A stretch of 20,436 nucleotides of DNA from an uncultured Sutterella sp. (GCA_900764215.1 CAAFNI010000173.1:1-20436), one strand, 5' to 3'; positions 12,772-20,436 are shown, counted from the first letter of the stretch. Made by a program: numbers and translations. The notes: generated by a model from the sequence alone, not told the origin.

Positions 12772-12871
12772 AGATAGAAATTCCTCCGTGGGTTGGTTGA
12801 ACAAAGCAGAACTTCTCAGGGCCCTGCATGTCAATCATCCCACGGGGAACCAGATAGGTAAAGGGAAGGAA
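12772..12871. promoter_or_regulatory. Structured divergent leader, copy 2
   Basis: CCGTGGG (12786-12792) pairs with CCCACGG (12839-12845), with TTGGTTGA and TCAATCAT inside and a palindromic centre (CAGGGCCCTG). The order of elements matches copy 1 from AATTTCTCCGTGG through to the purine-rich AAAGGGAAG before the next plus-strand gene, while the centre differs in sequence yet still folds. Read leftward it contains TTGACA (12834-12829), a possible -35 box, without a good -10 box. Confidence 0.6.
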
Positions 12872-12961
12872 ATGGACGAAATCGAATGCCTTATAGGGAT
12901 CGTCCTGCTTTTCGCGATGCTCGTCGCGTGGGTTTTCGAGGGCGACTGGTTCGATGACTGA
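12872..12961 (+). CDS. Tiny membrane peptide (29 aa)
   Basis: It starts at 12872, after AAGGGAAGGA, and codes for MDEIECLIGIVLLFAMLVAW followed by a charged end. One membrane segment spans most of it. It overlaps the next frame slightly. Small single-pass peptides of this kind are common in phage early regions; function unknown. Confidence 0.5.
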   Translation: MDEIECLIGIVLLFAMLVAWVFEGDWFDD

Positions 12962-12974
12962 TGAGGAAATATCC

Positions 12975-13355
12975 ATGAGAAAAAAGCATCTACGCGTCGT
13001 CCTCCCGTGGCCGGCACATGGACTGTCGCCGAATTCACGCTGCCACTGGGCCGTCAAGCGCAAGCTCGTGGCAGCTGCCAGGCGAGTCGCTTTTGTAGCC
13101 ACATACAGCAAAACAGAGGGCCGTCGGGCCGTACCTGACGGAAGCATTGGCTATCGATGCACCTTCTATCCGCCTGACCGACGGGCACGTGATGAGGACA
13201 ACCTCATCTCGTCACTCAAGTCCTCGCTCGACGGCATCGCTCAAGCTCTGCGCATCGATGACAAGTGCTTTCACCTGCTCGAGCCAGCAGTTCGAGAGCC
13301 TGACCGACCGAACGGCCGCGTGGAGATCGATCTCTTTTGGAGAGAGGAACACTGA
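12975..13355 (+). CDS. rusA: RusA-like Holliday junction resolvase
   Basis: A 126-residue protein. It has the N-terminal 'VLPWPAHGLSPNSRCHW' loop, as in RusA, and the acidic signature 'RRARDEDNLISSLKSSLDGI' (Asp73, Asp75, Asp86) with 'RIDDKCF' (Asp95-96) that binds magnesium. RusA cuts Holliday and branched junctions of phage DNA during recombination and before packaging. GAGGAA six bases before ATG 12975 favours this start over 12954. Its stop overlaps the next start (TGATG). Confidence 0.85.
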   Translation: MRKKHLRVVLPWPAHGLSPNSRCHWAVKRKLVAAARRVAFVATYSKTEGRRAVPDGSIGYRCTFYPPDRRARDEDNLISSLKSSLDGIAQALRIDDKCFHLLEPAVREPDRPNGRVEIDLFWREEH

Positions 13356-13615
13356 TGAATGACCAAAAACAAAAACTCGGAGTCTCTGGATTCCTCCCGC
13401 CAGTGGCGTCAGCTTGCCTTGTTCGAGCTACCGCCGACGCGCGACGAGTCGCGTGGGACAACTCGCTCAGGCGAGCAAAGATCATCGATGCCGCAATCCG
13501 AAAGGTCAAGCTCGAATATCCACGCTACTTCCGAGCACCGGATGACTGTAGCTGTGAACGACAACGGACGGGCAATCGGCGAGGATCATGTGAACGCTCG
13601 CTATTTGAACGCTGA
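13355..13615 (+). CDS. Hypothetical protein (86 aa)
   Basis: Coupled to rusA by TGATG with AGAGGAA upstream. Residues about 38-66 ('VAWDNSLRRAKIIDAAIRKV') look helical and real. An alternative frame starting at 13359 also has a protein-like opening (SSRQWRQLALFELPP), and its downstream part is the HTH gene, so it is unclear which frame is used here. The last 24 residues overlap the HTH gene. Confidence 0.4.
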   Translation: MNDQKQKLGVSGFLPPVASACLVRATADARRVAWDNSLRRAKIIDAAIRKVKLEYPRYFRAPDDCSCERQRTGNRRGSCERSLFER

Positions 13616-13772
13616 CGTAGAGCATGCGCGTCAGTTGCGGGCGCAGGGGTATACCTATCGGCAGATAAGCCAGATGCTTGATATGCCGATCAGAACGCTT
13701 CGGGACTATCTCTCTGGGCGTCGTCGATGTCAGTCTGTTGCGGGGTGGAAAACGTTTTTAAGGAGGTGGTGA
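13542..13772 (+). CDS. Small HTH DNA-binding protein
   Basis: A 76-residue protein with 'VNDNGRAIGEDHVNARYLNA', a header seen in many phage HTH proteins, followed by the helix-turn-helix 'RQLRAQGYTYRQISQMLDMP' and 'IRTLRDYLSGRRR'. It resembles NinH-type small regulators in size and place. The start is uncertain: ATG 13542 has no good ribosome binding site, GTG 13590 has GAGGA, and the frame is open from 13359. It ends just before the strong AAGGAGG of the nuclease gene. Confidence 0.65.
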   Translation: MTVAVNDNGRAIGEDHVNARYLNADVEHARQLRAQGYTYRQISQMLDMPIRTLRDYLSGRRRCQSVAGWKTFLRRW

Positions 13773-13773
13773 G

Positions 13774-14394
13774 ATGAAGAAAGATGATTTAAAAGATATT
13801 GCTGATGCGGATAGGATTGAAGCCTTTGTTTGGACATACATCATCGAGCCAGATGCGCTCAAGGTGGCTCATAAACTGAAGTTGAGGCTTCGTAAAAAGG
13901 AACCTGCCGAAGGGTACTACGTGTACCTGCTCATCGATTCTCGTGATAAAAAAATCTTTTACGTCGGGAAGGGCAAGGGGAAAAGGATGCATGCGCACGT
14001 TGTTGAGACGACGCACGGTCGCATCGCAAACTCAGTCAAGAGTGACAAGATCAATGAGATTCTTGCGGCTGGTGCAGAGGTTCTGGAGCGTGTGATCTTT
14101 ACGACTAAAAGGGAGTCGGTTGCATTTACCGTCGAAAGATTCTTGATCGATAGATTGAAGGAACACGGGTTGACAAACATTGTCAGAGGAGTTGTGACGA
14201 ACAATCAGGCAAGGGTACGAGAGCTGGAGCATCGTCTCAAGCATATGAAATCTCGGGACGAATGGATCTATGGACGTCATCCGGCGTATGTCGTTGACTT
14301 TGCAATAACCAGCTTTGGATCGCTCGAAAATCTCTACGACTGGATGGTGACGCAGCACATGGAATTGTTGGAGGCATACCGGAATGAATCCTGA
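13774..14394 (+). CDS. GIY-YIG nuclease (LEM-3-like)
   Basis: A 206-residue protein. 'GYYVYLLIDSRDKKIFYVGK' with 'GKGKRMHAHV' (residues 47-76) is the GIY-YIG core of the LEM-3-like type; Arg71 and Glu121 (VERFLID) fit the conserved arginine and metal-binding glutamate. A C-terminal helical part of about 80 residues is not recognised. AAGGAGG stands upstream. It lies just before terminase and has visibly more A/T in third positions than its neighbours, so it may be a recent arrival: a homing-type or packaging-associated nuclease, or a host-attacking one. Confidence 0.8.
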   Translation: MKKDDLKDIADADRIEAFVWTYIIEPDALKVAHKLKLRLRKKEPAEGYYVYLLIDSRDKKIFYVGKGKGKRMHAHVVETTHGRIANSVKSDKINEILAAGAEVLERVIFTTKRESVAFTVERFLIDRLKEHGLTNIVRGVVTNNQARVRELEHRLKHMKSRDEWIYGRHPAYVVDFAITSFGSLENLYDWMVTQHMELLEAYRNES

Positions 14395-14722
14395 AAACCT
14401 TAAACCGAACTCCGAGCGAACTCCGAGTGAGCGGAAAAAATTGGCCTCCAAAGCGGGGCGCGCTTCTGGTGCGTCACGACGTCGCAGAAAGACGTTCAAA
14501 GAGTTGCTTGAGGTTGCGCTTTCCATGCCTTCGGTAGAGGGTAATACGAATGCGGAACAAATCGTAATGGGGATGATTGAAGCCGCGCAGTCTGGTGACA
14601 CTAAAGCCTTCATAGCGATTCGTGACACGGTTGGGGAGAAACCGATCGATCGAGATGACAAGGACGAGACTATTGGAGCGCTTGCCGGCGCTCTTCTGGG
14701 GGTCATCAATGCAGGCAAGTGA
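14384..14722 (+). CDS. Terminase small subunit
   Basis: A 112-residue protein. A basic segment 'KLASKAGRASGASRRRRKTF' precedes a helical part 'FKELLEVALSMPS' and 'AAQSGDTKAFIAIRDTVGEK', typical of phage small terminase-like proteins that recognise the packaging site. It overlaps the nuclease gene by 11 bases and the large subunit by 14, so all three are translated in step. Small subunits are poorly conserved; the call rests on pattern and position. Confidence 0.7.
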   Translation: MNPENLKPNSERTPSERKKLASKAGRASGASRRRRKTFKELLEVALSMPSVEGNTNAEQIVMGMIEAAQSGDTKAFIAIRDTVGEKPIDRDDKDETIGALAGALLGVINAGK

Positions 14723-16226
14723 CTTTGATCTTACGACGAAGAGCGGTGTATTCCAGGCAATGGTGCAAGTCGCGGCCCGTTGTTCGAAGGATCCGCTGCG
14801 CTTTGTGCGGTGTGCGTTCCCTTGGGGAAAGGGAATGTTGGAGGGTATGAGCGGTCCCGACGTTTGGCAGGAGGAGCTTCTGTCTGAGATCGGTCAACGC
14901 CTGAATGCAGGTGAAAGTGCCGCCGACGTCATCAGGATGGCTGTCGCATCAGGCCACGGCATTGGCAAGTCTACGACTGTCTCGTGGCTGATCTTGTGGG
15001 CTATATGCACCTATCCTGATACCCGTGGTGTGGTGACGGCCAATACCGATACACAGCTGAGGACGAAGACATGGGCCGAACTGGCGAAGTGGTACAACCT
15101 GTGCCTCTTCAAGGACTGGTTCCAATTCACGGCGACGAGCATCTTCTCCAAACAGCCGGGCCACGACAAGACATGGCGCATCGATGCCATTCCATGGAGC
15201 GAGTCAAACCCCGAAGCATTCGCCGGCCTGCACAACCAGGGCAAGCGAATCCTCGTCGTTTTCGACGAAGCCTCGTCCATTGCCGACATCATTTGGGAAG
15301 TCGTGGAGGGTGCCGTGACTGACCGAGATACGCAAATCATTTGGACGGCGTTCGGGAACCCGACACGATCGGTCGGCCGGTTCTTTGACTGCTTCGGTCG
15401 GCATCGTCATCGCTGGTGGCACAAACACATTGACTCACGTACCGTCGGCATCTCGAACAAGGCATTGCTCAAGCAGTGGGAAGAGGACTATGGCGAGGAC
15501 TCGGACTTCTTCAAGGTCCGCGTTCGCGGCATCTTCCCATCGACATCCTCGATGCAGTTCATCCCGCGAGACATCGTCCAGGCGTCGATGGAAAGGCCGA
15601 TGGGTGTCATCAACTACGCGCAGACCGTCGCGATCATTGGCGTCGACGTGGCGCGCTTTGGCGATGACGCATCGGTGATTTGGACGCGCTTCGCTCTTGA
15701 CGGGCGCTCCATCGCAAAGCAGAAGTTCCACGGCCTAGACGGGCACGAGCTCGGAGCCAAGGTGGCTGAGCACTTCAACCACTTGCGAAAGCTCGGCGTC
15801 CGCAAGATCGTCATCAATGTCGACACCGGCGGCGTCGGTGCCTCGCCTGTTGACTGGCTCCGACACAACGGCTATCCGGTCAACGCAATCAACTTCGGCT
15901 CTGGCGCTACGAATACACAGCGCTACAAGAATCTCCGTGCTGAGATGTGGGGACGCATGAAAGAGTGGATCGCGCAGGGTGGCTGCTTGCCGCAGGACTC
16001 TGATCTTGAGACTGACCTGACGGGCGTCGAATACGGCTACACCCCAACGAATCAAATCCTGCTCGAGAAGAAAGAGGACATGAAAAAGCGCGGCATGGCG
16101 TCGCCGGACAATGCCGATGCGTTGGCCCTGACCTTCGCTGTCCGCATGAATGAGTACATCGACAATCCGACGCCCCCGGTTGGGCGTCGACGCCAAGAGA
16201 TCAGGAGCCGTGATCCGTATCGGTAG
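14709..16226 (+). CDS. Terminase large subunit
   Basis: A 505-residue packaging motor. Walker A is SGHGIGKST at residues 81-89 and Walker B with catalytic Glu is ILVVFDEAS at 181-189. The RNase H-like nuclease domain has Asp313 (IIGVDVARFGDD), Asp372 (VDTGG) and Asp467/470 (PDNADALAL). It cuts and pumps phage DNA into the prohead. Start 14709 is chosen over 14622, since the extra 29 residues are shadow of the small subunit; GGGGGT lies upstream. The motor appears intact. Confidence 0.93.
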   Translation: MQASDFDLTTKSGVFQAMVQVAARCSKDPLRFVRCAFPWGKGMLEGMSGPDVWQEELLSEIGQRLNAGESAADVIRMAVASGHGIGKSTTVSWLILWAICTYPDTRGVVTANTDTQLRTKTWAELAKWYNLCLFKDWFQFTATSIFSKQPGHDKTWRIDAIPWSESNPEAFAGLHNQGKRILVVFDEASSIADIIWEVVEGAVTDRDTQIIWTAFGNPTRSVGRFFDCFGRHRHRWWHKHIDSRTVGISNKALLKQWEEDYGEDSDFFKVRVRGIFPSTSSMQFIPRDIVQASMERPMGVINYAQTVAIIGVDVARFGDDASVIWTRFALDGRSIAKQKFHGLDGHELGAKVAEHFNHLRKLGVRKIVINVDTGGVGASPVDWLRHNGYPVNAINFGSGATNTQRYKNLRAEMWGRMKEWIAQGGCLPQDSDLETDLTGVEYGYTPTNQILLEKKEDMKKRGMASPDNADALALTFAVRMNEYIDNPTPPVGRRRQEIRSRDPYR

Positions 16227-16276
16227 TGCGCGTGTGACGCCGAAAGGGTAGGACGATGCACAACAAAGGAGCCGTT

Positions 16277-16726
16277 ATGGGAATTGTTGTTCGTCGTATT
16301 ACATGCCGTGAGGCTTGGGAAAATCCCGCGTGGCCGAAGATCGTAAAGGAGTACGGAGAGGACGTGCGATATCCGGACCTCGAGCCTGACCCTGACTATC
16401 AAGAGTATCTGTGGCTTGAGATCAAGGGGACGCTGCACAGTGTCGGCGCTTTTGACGATGACCGCCTGGTCGGCTTCGTCAACTACGTCACGACAACCAT
16501 TCCGCACTTCAAGGCCAAAAGGCTTGCGTCGTCGGAGTCTCTGTGGGTCGACCTCGATTACCGAAAGGGTGGCGTCGGTCGGGCCCTGATTGAGGCTGCA
16601 GAGCGCTTCGCCAAGGAAGACGGGTGCTACGGCTTCTACTGGGGTGTCAAAAAAGGTACCCGGGCCGAGAAGCTGTTTGAGAAGGTTGCCACCCCAATGA
16701 ACGTTCTCTTCTGGAAAAAGCTATGA
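16277..16726 (+). CDS. GNAT-family acetyltransferase
   Basis: A 149-residue protein. 'SESLWVDLDYRKGGVGRALI' is the acetyl-CoA binding motif A of the GNAT fold, followed by 'DGCYGFYWGVKKGTRAEKLF'. ATG 16277 has AAAGGAG five bases upstream. It stands between terminase and portal, where several podoviruses and related phages carry such a gene. The target, protein or small molecule, cannot be told. Confidence 0.85.
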   Translation: MGIVVRRITCREAWENPAWPKIVKEYGEDVRYPDLEPDPDYQEYLWLEIKGTLHSVGAFDDDRLVGFVNYVTTTIPHFKAKRLASSESLWVDLDYRKGGVGRALIEAAERFAKEDGCYGFYWGVKKGTRAEKLFEKVATPMNVLFWKKL

Positions 16727-17163
16727 GTGCCCTTTCGCTTGTGTCAGACCTACCGGCTTGCTCTCCAGAGGATCTCGACGAAACGATGAGGATGCGTGCT
16801 GTCGTCGCAGAGATGCCGCAGTACGACTTCCCGACCGAGCACTTCTTTCATGGTGGCATGTACGTCCGAACGGTCAAGATGCCGGCCAGTTCCATTCTGT
16901 GCGGCGCAGTCATCAAGGTGCCGACGCTCGTCACCGTTGCTGGTGACTGCATTGTCAAGGTCGGTGAGGATGCCCGAGAGATTGTTGGCTATGCCGTGCT
17001 TCGCGGAGCACCGGGCAGATCGCAAATCTTCATCGCGCGGGCCGAGACGTACATCACGATGTCCTTCCCTTCAAAAGCCAAAACGCTTGAGGAGGCGGAA
17101 GAAGAATTTACGGACGAATTTGATCAACTCATGTCAAGGAGAAGCCAATGTCTGGCGGAGTAA
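16723..17163 (+). CDS. Cupin-like phage structural-region protein
   Basis: A 146-residue protein, joined to the GNAT gene by ATGA. The middle (GGMYVRTVKMPASSILCGAV, 'VTVAGDCIVKVGEDAREIVG') has the strand pattern of a small beta-barrel of the cupin type, but it lacks a clear set of metal ligands. The C-terminal part is acidic and helical (LEEAEEEFTDEFDQL). Often found beside portal genes in such phages; role unknown. Confidence 0.6.
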   Translation: MSALSLVSDLPACSPEDLDETMRMRAVVAEMPQYDFPTEHFFHGGMYVRTVKMPASSILCGAVIKVPTLVTVAGDCIVKVGEDAREIVGYAVLRGAPGRSQIFIARAETYITMSFPSKAKTLEEAEEEFTDEFDQLMSRRSQCLAE

Positions 17164-17459
17164 CAGGTGCAATCATCGCGGGCGGTGCCATCGCGGCGGC
17201 TAGTGCTGCCGCTTCGGTCTATTCAGGCAACAAGCAGGCAAAGGCCCAAGAGGCCGCGTCCAAGCGCGCAGAGCAGCAGGCAAAGGAGCAGGCGGCTCAG
17301 CAGCGACAACAGCAACGCAAGCAGGAGGGACAGTCGGCAGACGTAGGCTCGATCCTCGATCAGAACACGAATGCGGGTCTGTCAGGCGGCTCCACGCTCC
17401 TCACAGGTGCGGGTGGCGTCGGAGATCTGAACCTTGGTGCCGGCGGCAAGTTGGGGTAA
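17148..17459 (+). CDS. Ala/Gly- and Gln-rich putative virion protein
   Basis: A 103-residue protein. An alanine-glycine-rich hydrophobic N-terminus ('GVTGAIIAGGAIAAASAAAS', a possible membrane segment) is followed by a glutamine-rich helix (QAKEQAAQQRQQQRKQEGQS) and a glycine-rich tail. AAGGAGA is present and it overlaps the preceding gene by 16 bases. Such proteins next to podovirus portals may be ejected with the DNA; this is inference. Confidence 0.6.
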   Translation: MSGGVTGAIIAGGAIAAASAAASVYSGNKQAKAQEAASKRAEQQAKEQAAQQRQQQRKQEGQSADVGSILDQNTNAGLSGGSTLLTGAGGVGDLNLGAGGKLG

Positions 17460-17462
17460 GCC

Positions 17463-19151
17463 ATGAAGGATAAGGACCTGCGTGAGCGTGTCCTTCGCAG
17501 GTGGGAGCGCCTGAAGGTAGAGCGTGAGCCATACGTCTCACAGTGGCTCGAGATCAGTCGCCACATTACGCCTGCGTCAGGCCGCTTCCTGTACACCAAA
17601 TCAAAGACGAACGAGGGGCGGGACCGTTGGAATCGCATCTACGACTCGACGGCGGTCCGTGCTGCGAACATTCTGCAGGCCGGTCTCATGTCTGGCATGA
17701 CGGACCCGTCGTCGCAGTGGTTCTCGTTGACGACTGGCTCTCCTGACCTCGATGAGTCGCACGCCGTGAAGGTCTGGCTCGATGATGTCCAGCGCATTAT
17801 GGAGATGGCCTTCACTCAGACGAATATCTATCAAGCTCTACAACACACATGGCGTGAGGTAGGCGTCTTCGGCGTGGCGGCCTTCGTCATCGTCGAGGAC
17901 CCCGTCTACAGCTTCGTGGCGCATCCTCTCGTGTGCGGCGAGTATTGCATCGGATGTGACTTCAGGGGGCGTCCTGACACGCTCTATCGTCGCTTCACGA
18001 TGACGGCGGGGCAGCTCGTCTCTCGCTACGGACGGGACCGCGTGTCTCGCGCCGTTCTGACCAACTACGACGAGGGGAAGGTAGACGAGCCCTTCATCTG
18101 CATTCATGCCATTGAGCCGCGCTTCGACCGTGATCCCAGCAAGCTCGACAACCGAAACATGCCGTGGAGGTCGGTCGTCATTCAGGTCGATCATGATGAG
18201 GATGCGTCCGGCGTTCTCGATGAGTCAGGCTACCGCGATTTCCCTGCTGTCGTTGGACGGTGGGGCGCATCGGCCTCTGACGTCTACTCGGAGGAAGCGC
18301 CGGGCATGATGGCAATCGGCGACGCGCTTCAACTCAATCACCATCAGGTGCAGAAGGGCAATGCGGTCGACTACATGGTCAATCCGCCGCTCATCATGCC
18401 GGCAGACGCTCGAGACAATGAGGTCGACTTCCTGCCTGGTGGGCGCTCCTACATCGACAATCCCGGCGCGGGCAGTCAGGTGCAGCCCGCCTTCGCGGTG
18501 AACCTGCCGCTCGGAGACCTGCGCGAAGACATCGCCGACGTTCGCAGTCGCATCAATTCGGCCTTCAACGTTGACCTATTCATGATGATCGCGAATGCCG
18601 GTCACGGGCAGATGACGGCTACCGAAGTGGCCGAGCGTCACGAGGAAAAGCTGATGATGCTCGGGCCCGTGCTCTCTCGCCTCAATGAGGAGGTCTTGCG
18701 TCCGCTCATCGAGCGTTGCTTTGACATCCTCGCACGTCAGGGACAGCTTCCGCCGCCTCCTGAAGAGCTCCGAGGGCAGAAGCTGTCGGTCGAGTACACG
18801 TCCATGCTGGCGCGCTCTCAACGCGCGATCCGTGCCAATAGTCTCGATCAGTTCGTGAGTCGCGTCATGCAGGCGGCTCAGGTCAATCCGAACATCCTGC
18901 AGAAGCTCAATGCGTTCAATCTCGTTGACGAGTATGCGGACTATTTCTCTGTTGCTCCGTCCGTTGTCGTTCCAACCGATGAGGCGCAGGCGGCGATTGA
19001 ACAGCAACAGCAGGCCCAGCAACAGCAGGCGCAGGCCGAACAGATGCAACAGTCTGCCGACGCTCTGGCAAAGCTCGGTCGCGTTCCCTCCGACGATTCC
19101 ACGATGGCCGGCAAGGCCGTTAAGGGGCTTGCGGCCATGGCACAGCAGTAA
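17463..19151 (+). CDS. Portal protein (T7-type head-tail connector)
   Basis: A 562-residue protein. The opening 'RVLRRWERLKVEREPYVSQW' and 'LEISRHITPASGRF', with 'AANILQAGLMSGMTDPSSQW' and the later 'MMIANAGHGQMTATEVAERH', are typical of the podovirus head-tail connector family (T7 gp8 and related portals). The last about 50 residues are glutamine- and alanine-rich. The dodecameric portal sits at one prohead vertex and docks terminase and tail. Two bases separate it from the preceding gene stop. Confidence 0.9.
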   Translation: MKDKDLRERVLRRWERLKVEREPYVSQWLEISRHITPASGRFLYTKSKTNEGRDRWNRIYDSTAVRAANILQAGLMSGMTDPSSQWFSLTTGSPDLDESHAVKVWLDDVQRIMEMAFTQTNIYQALQHTWREVGVFGVAAFVIVEDPVYSFVAHPLVCGEYCIGCDFRGRPDTLYRRFTMTAGQLVSRYGRDRVSRAVLTNYDEGKVDEPFICIHAIEPRFDRDPSKLDNRNMPWRSVVIQVDHDEDASGVLDESGYRDFPAVVGRWGASASDVYSEEAPGMMAIGDALQLNHHQVQKGNAVDYMVNPPLIMPADARDNEVDFLPGGRSYIDNPGAGSQVQPAFAVNLPLGDLREDIADVRSRINSAFNVDLFMMIANAGHGQMTATEVAERHEEKLMMLGPVLSRLNEEVLRPLIERCFDILARQGQLPPPPEELRGQKLSVEYTSMLARSQRAIRANSLDQFVSRVMQAAQVNPNILQKLNAFNLVDEYADYFSVAPSVVVPTDEAQAAIEQQQQAQQQQAQAEQMQQSADALAKLGRVPSDDSTMAGKAVKGLAAMAQQ

Positions 19152-19166
19152 GTGCGCGTGTGAAGT

Positions 19167-19484
19167 ATGACGACTGACATCATGACACCTGAGCGCGATC
19201 CCTTCCGCAGGGAGGAGGTCGAGGCTCGAGAAGAGGAAAGGATCAGGCTGCAGAAGATCGCCAATGCGCTGAAGGCCGTACTGGCTACGCGCGATGGACG
19301 CATCGTCCTGTGGCAGCTCCTTTCCGACACGGGCATCTACCGAAACAGCTTTGATCGTGACATTGCCGTGATGGCCTTCAACGAGGGCCAGCGCAATGTC
19401 GGGCTGAAGCTCCTTGATCGAATCATGTCGGTGGATGCGAATGCTTACAGGTTAATGCAGGACGAAGCGAATGGAAGCGACTGA
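19167..19484 (+). CDS. Bbp19-like phage protein
   Basis: A 105-residue protein. 'DGRIVLWQLLSDTGIYRNSF' and 'AFNEGQRNVGLKLLDRI' match the pattern of Bordetella phage BPP-1 Bbp19 relatives, which lie between portal and scaffold in the same order. It is helical. The start is only weakly supported by a purine stretch. Function is unknown, possibly head assembly. Confidence 0.75.
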   Translation: MTTDIMTPERDPFRREEVEAREEERIRLQKIANALKAVLATRDGRIVLWQLLSDTGIYRNSFDRDIAVMAFNEGQRNVGLKLLDRIMSVDANAYRLMQDEANGSD

Positions 19485-20190
19485 ACAGACTCCGACCGGT
19501 GGTGAGGGCACTGTGCCCGCTCCTGCCGCGCAAGAGTCCGACACGAATGCAGGCACTTTGCTGACGTCTGCCAAAAGCACCGAGGGAAAGCAGCAGGCCG
19601 AGCCGCAGGAAGGCGGCAACGGTGAGGCTGGCGAAGCCGGTGCTGAAGGTCAGGCAGAAGGCGAAGAGGGTGCCAAGAAAGAGGAGGGCGAAGGCGAGAA
19701 GCAGGGCGCTCCCGAGAAGTACGAGGACTTCAAGATGCCTGAAGGTACCGAGCTCGATTCGGAAGTCGGCTCGGCCTTCCAAGGCGTGGCGAAGGAGCTC
19801 AATCTCAGTCAGGATCAGGCCCAAGGCTTCCTTGACAAGATGGCCCCAGTGCTTCAGAAGCGCTCTGCTGAACGTATCGCAGAGATCTCGAATGAGTGGA
19901 TGGAACAGTCGAAAGCCGACAAGGAGTTCGGTGGCCAGAAGCTCACGCAGTCGCTCTCTGACATCGCTCGTCTTCGCGACACCTTCGCGCGTAACGCTGA
20001 TGGTAAGGTCGACGCGGATATTCAGGAGTTCCTAAGCTCTCCGATGGGCAACCATCCGGGCGCTTTGCGACTGCTGAGCCGCATCGGACGCGCTTTTGGC
20101 GAGGCGAAGTACCCCGGTGGCGGATCTGCCGAAGACGGACGATATACCGCCGAGCAGTTTTACCAAGACGCAATGAAAGGAGGCAAGTAA
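19471..20190 (+). CDS. Scaffold-type head assembly protein
   Basis: A 239-residue protein. Its first about 80 residues are low-complexity (Gly, Glu, Ala), then 'YEDFKMPEGTELDSEVGSAF' and helical segments ('ELNLSQDQAQGFLDKMAPVL', 'RLLSRIGRAFGEA'). Placement just before the major capsid gene, high charge and no folded enzyme motif fit a scaffolding protein. The AGGA upstream and the 14-base overlap with the previous gene support this start. Confidence 0.75.
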   Translation: MEATEQTPTGGEGTVPAPAAQESDTNAGTLLTSAKSTEGKQQAEPQEGGNGEAGEAGAEGQAEGEEGAKKEEGEGEKQGAPEKYEDFKMPEGTELDSEVGSAFQGVAKELNLSQDQAQGFLDKMAPVLQKRSAERIAEISNEWMEQSKADKEFGGQKLTQSLSDIARLRDTFARNADGKVDADIQEFLSSPMGNHPGALRLLSRIGRAFGEAKYPGGGSAEDGRYTAEQFYQDAMKGGK

Positions 20191-20436
20191 ATGCCGAATG
20201 TTGTGACTGACTCGAATCCGATCACTCTGGCGGACTTCGAAGGTCTTACCAGCGATAAGCCGGTGCGCCAGCTTATCCATACCATCAGAGATTACAACGG
20301 CTTCTTTGACCAGGCTGTCATCCAGCGTGGCAATGACGGCTTCGGTGACCGAGGCAAGGTCGTGACGTCCTACCCGGAAGGTCAGGTGCGAGCATTCAAC
20401 GAAGGTTGGGATGCTGAGCGCGTGACGGGCGCGGAC
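20191..20436 (+). CDS. Major capsid protein, 5' part (cut by window end)
   Basis: The first 82 codons are visible, starting MPNVVTDSNPITLADFEGLT, after AAAGGAGG. 'DGFGDRGKVVTSYPEGQVRA' and 'FNEGWDAERVTGAD' resemble the openings of BPP-1/Bbp17-like coat proteins. The rest lies outside the window. Confidence 0.7.
   Translation, partial: MPNVVTDSNPITLADFEGLTSDKPVRQLIHTIRDYNGFFDQAVIQRGNDGFGDRGKVVTSYPEGQVRAFNEGWDAERVTGAD

Noticed and set aside
16225..19163. 13-bp repeat AGTGCGCGTGTGA just after the terminase (16225) and portal (19151) coding ends
   Set aside because: A few shared 13-mers are expected by chance in 20 kb, and no other feature links the two sites.
19423..19824. Minus-strand ORF rich in leucine and phenylalanine opposite the scaffold gene
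   Set aside because: It is the shadow of the Glu/Gly/Ala-rich scaffold codons read backwards.
1..20436. CRISPR arrays, insertion sequences and classical defence operons
   Set aside because: No regularly spaced repeats, transposase motifs or recognisable defence gene sets were seen on either strand.

Overview
The window holds about 1.6 kb of bacterial chromosome followed by roughly 18.6 kb of a temperate, podovirus-type prophage, which runs off the right edge inside a capsid gene. The high-GC DNA, the head-gene set (connector-type portal, Bbp19-like protein, scaffold, capsid, resembling Bordetella phage BPP-1) and the gene families suggest a betaproteobacterial host, perhaps a gut Burkholderiales such as a Sutterellaceae member. 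The host assignment is inference. No rRNA, tRNA, CRISPR array or insertion sequence was seen.

Layout. 320-1597 is a host MFS transporter. A stem-loop and a short direct repeat (1649-1799) mark the likely prophage boundary. From 1807 to about 8750 all genes run leftward as a tight early operon, many joined by ATGA/GTGA overlaps: an AlpA/excisionase-like protein, two MazG-like proteins, a Gp157-family protein, a Rha-type antirepressor, an SSB-like protein, a Sak4-like ATPase and several small proteins. At 8830-9770 lies a lambda-like switch: a CI/S24 repressor on the minus strand flanked by two identical 15-bp operator cores that overlap pL and pR, then a Cro-like protein at 9803. Rightward genes follow: DUF1376 replication protein, DnaC-like loader, RusA, an HTH protein, a GIY-YIG nuclease, terminase small and large subunits, GNAT, two small proteins, portal, Bbp19-like, scaffold and capsid start.

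The most interesting parts are three. First, 5019-5296 is a P1/P7-type C4 antisense-RNA system in front of the antirepressor gene; the antirepressor's own Shine-Dalgarno lies in a second C4-like copy. Second, at 11973-12871 two small minus-strand genes (one WYL-like) lie against the direction of the pR operon, each preceded by a copy of the same about 90-bp structured leader and each overlapping and apparently truncating a rightward gene. Third, the replication gene carries an 18-bp element repeated exactly in two different reading frames, a likely origin iteron.

How it works together (inference): CI holds pL and pR shut. On induction pL makes the recombination and nucleotide-pool proteins, pR makes Cro, replication and packaging proteins, and C4 RNA controls whether antirepressor is made. 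No integrase is visible; it may lie at the unseen right end or be missing.
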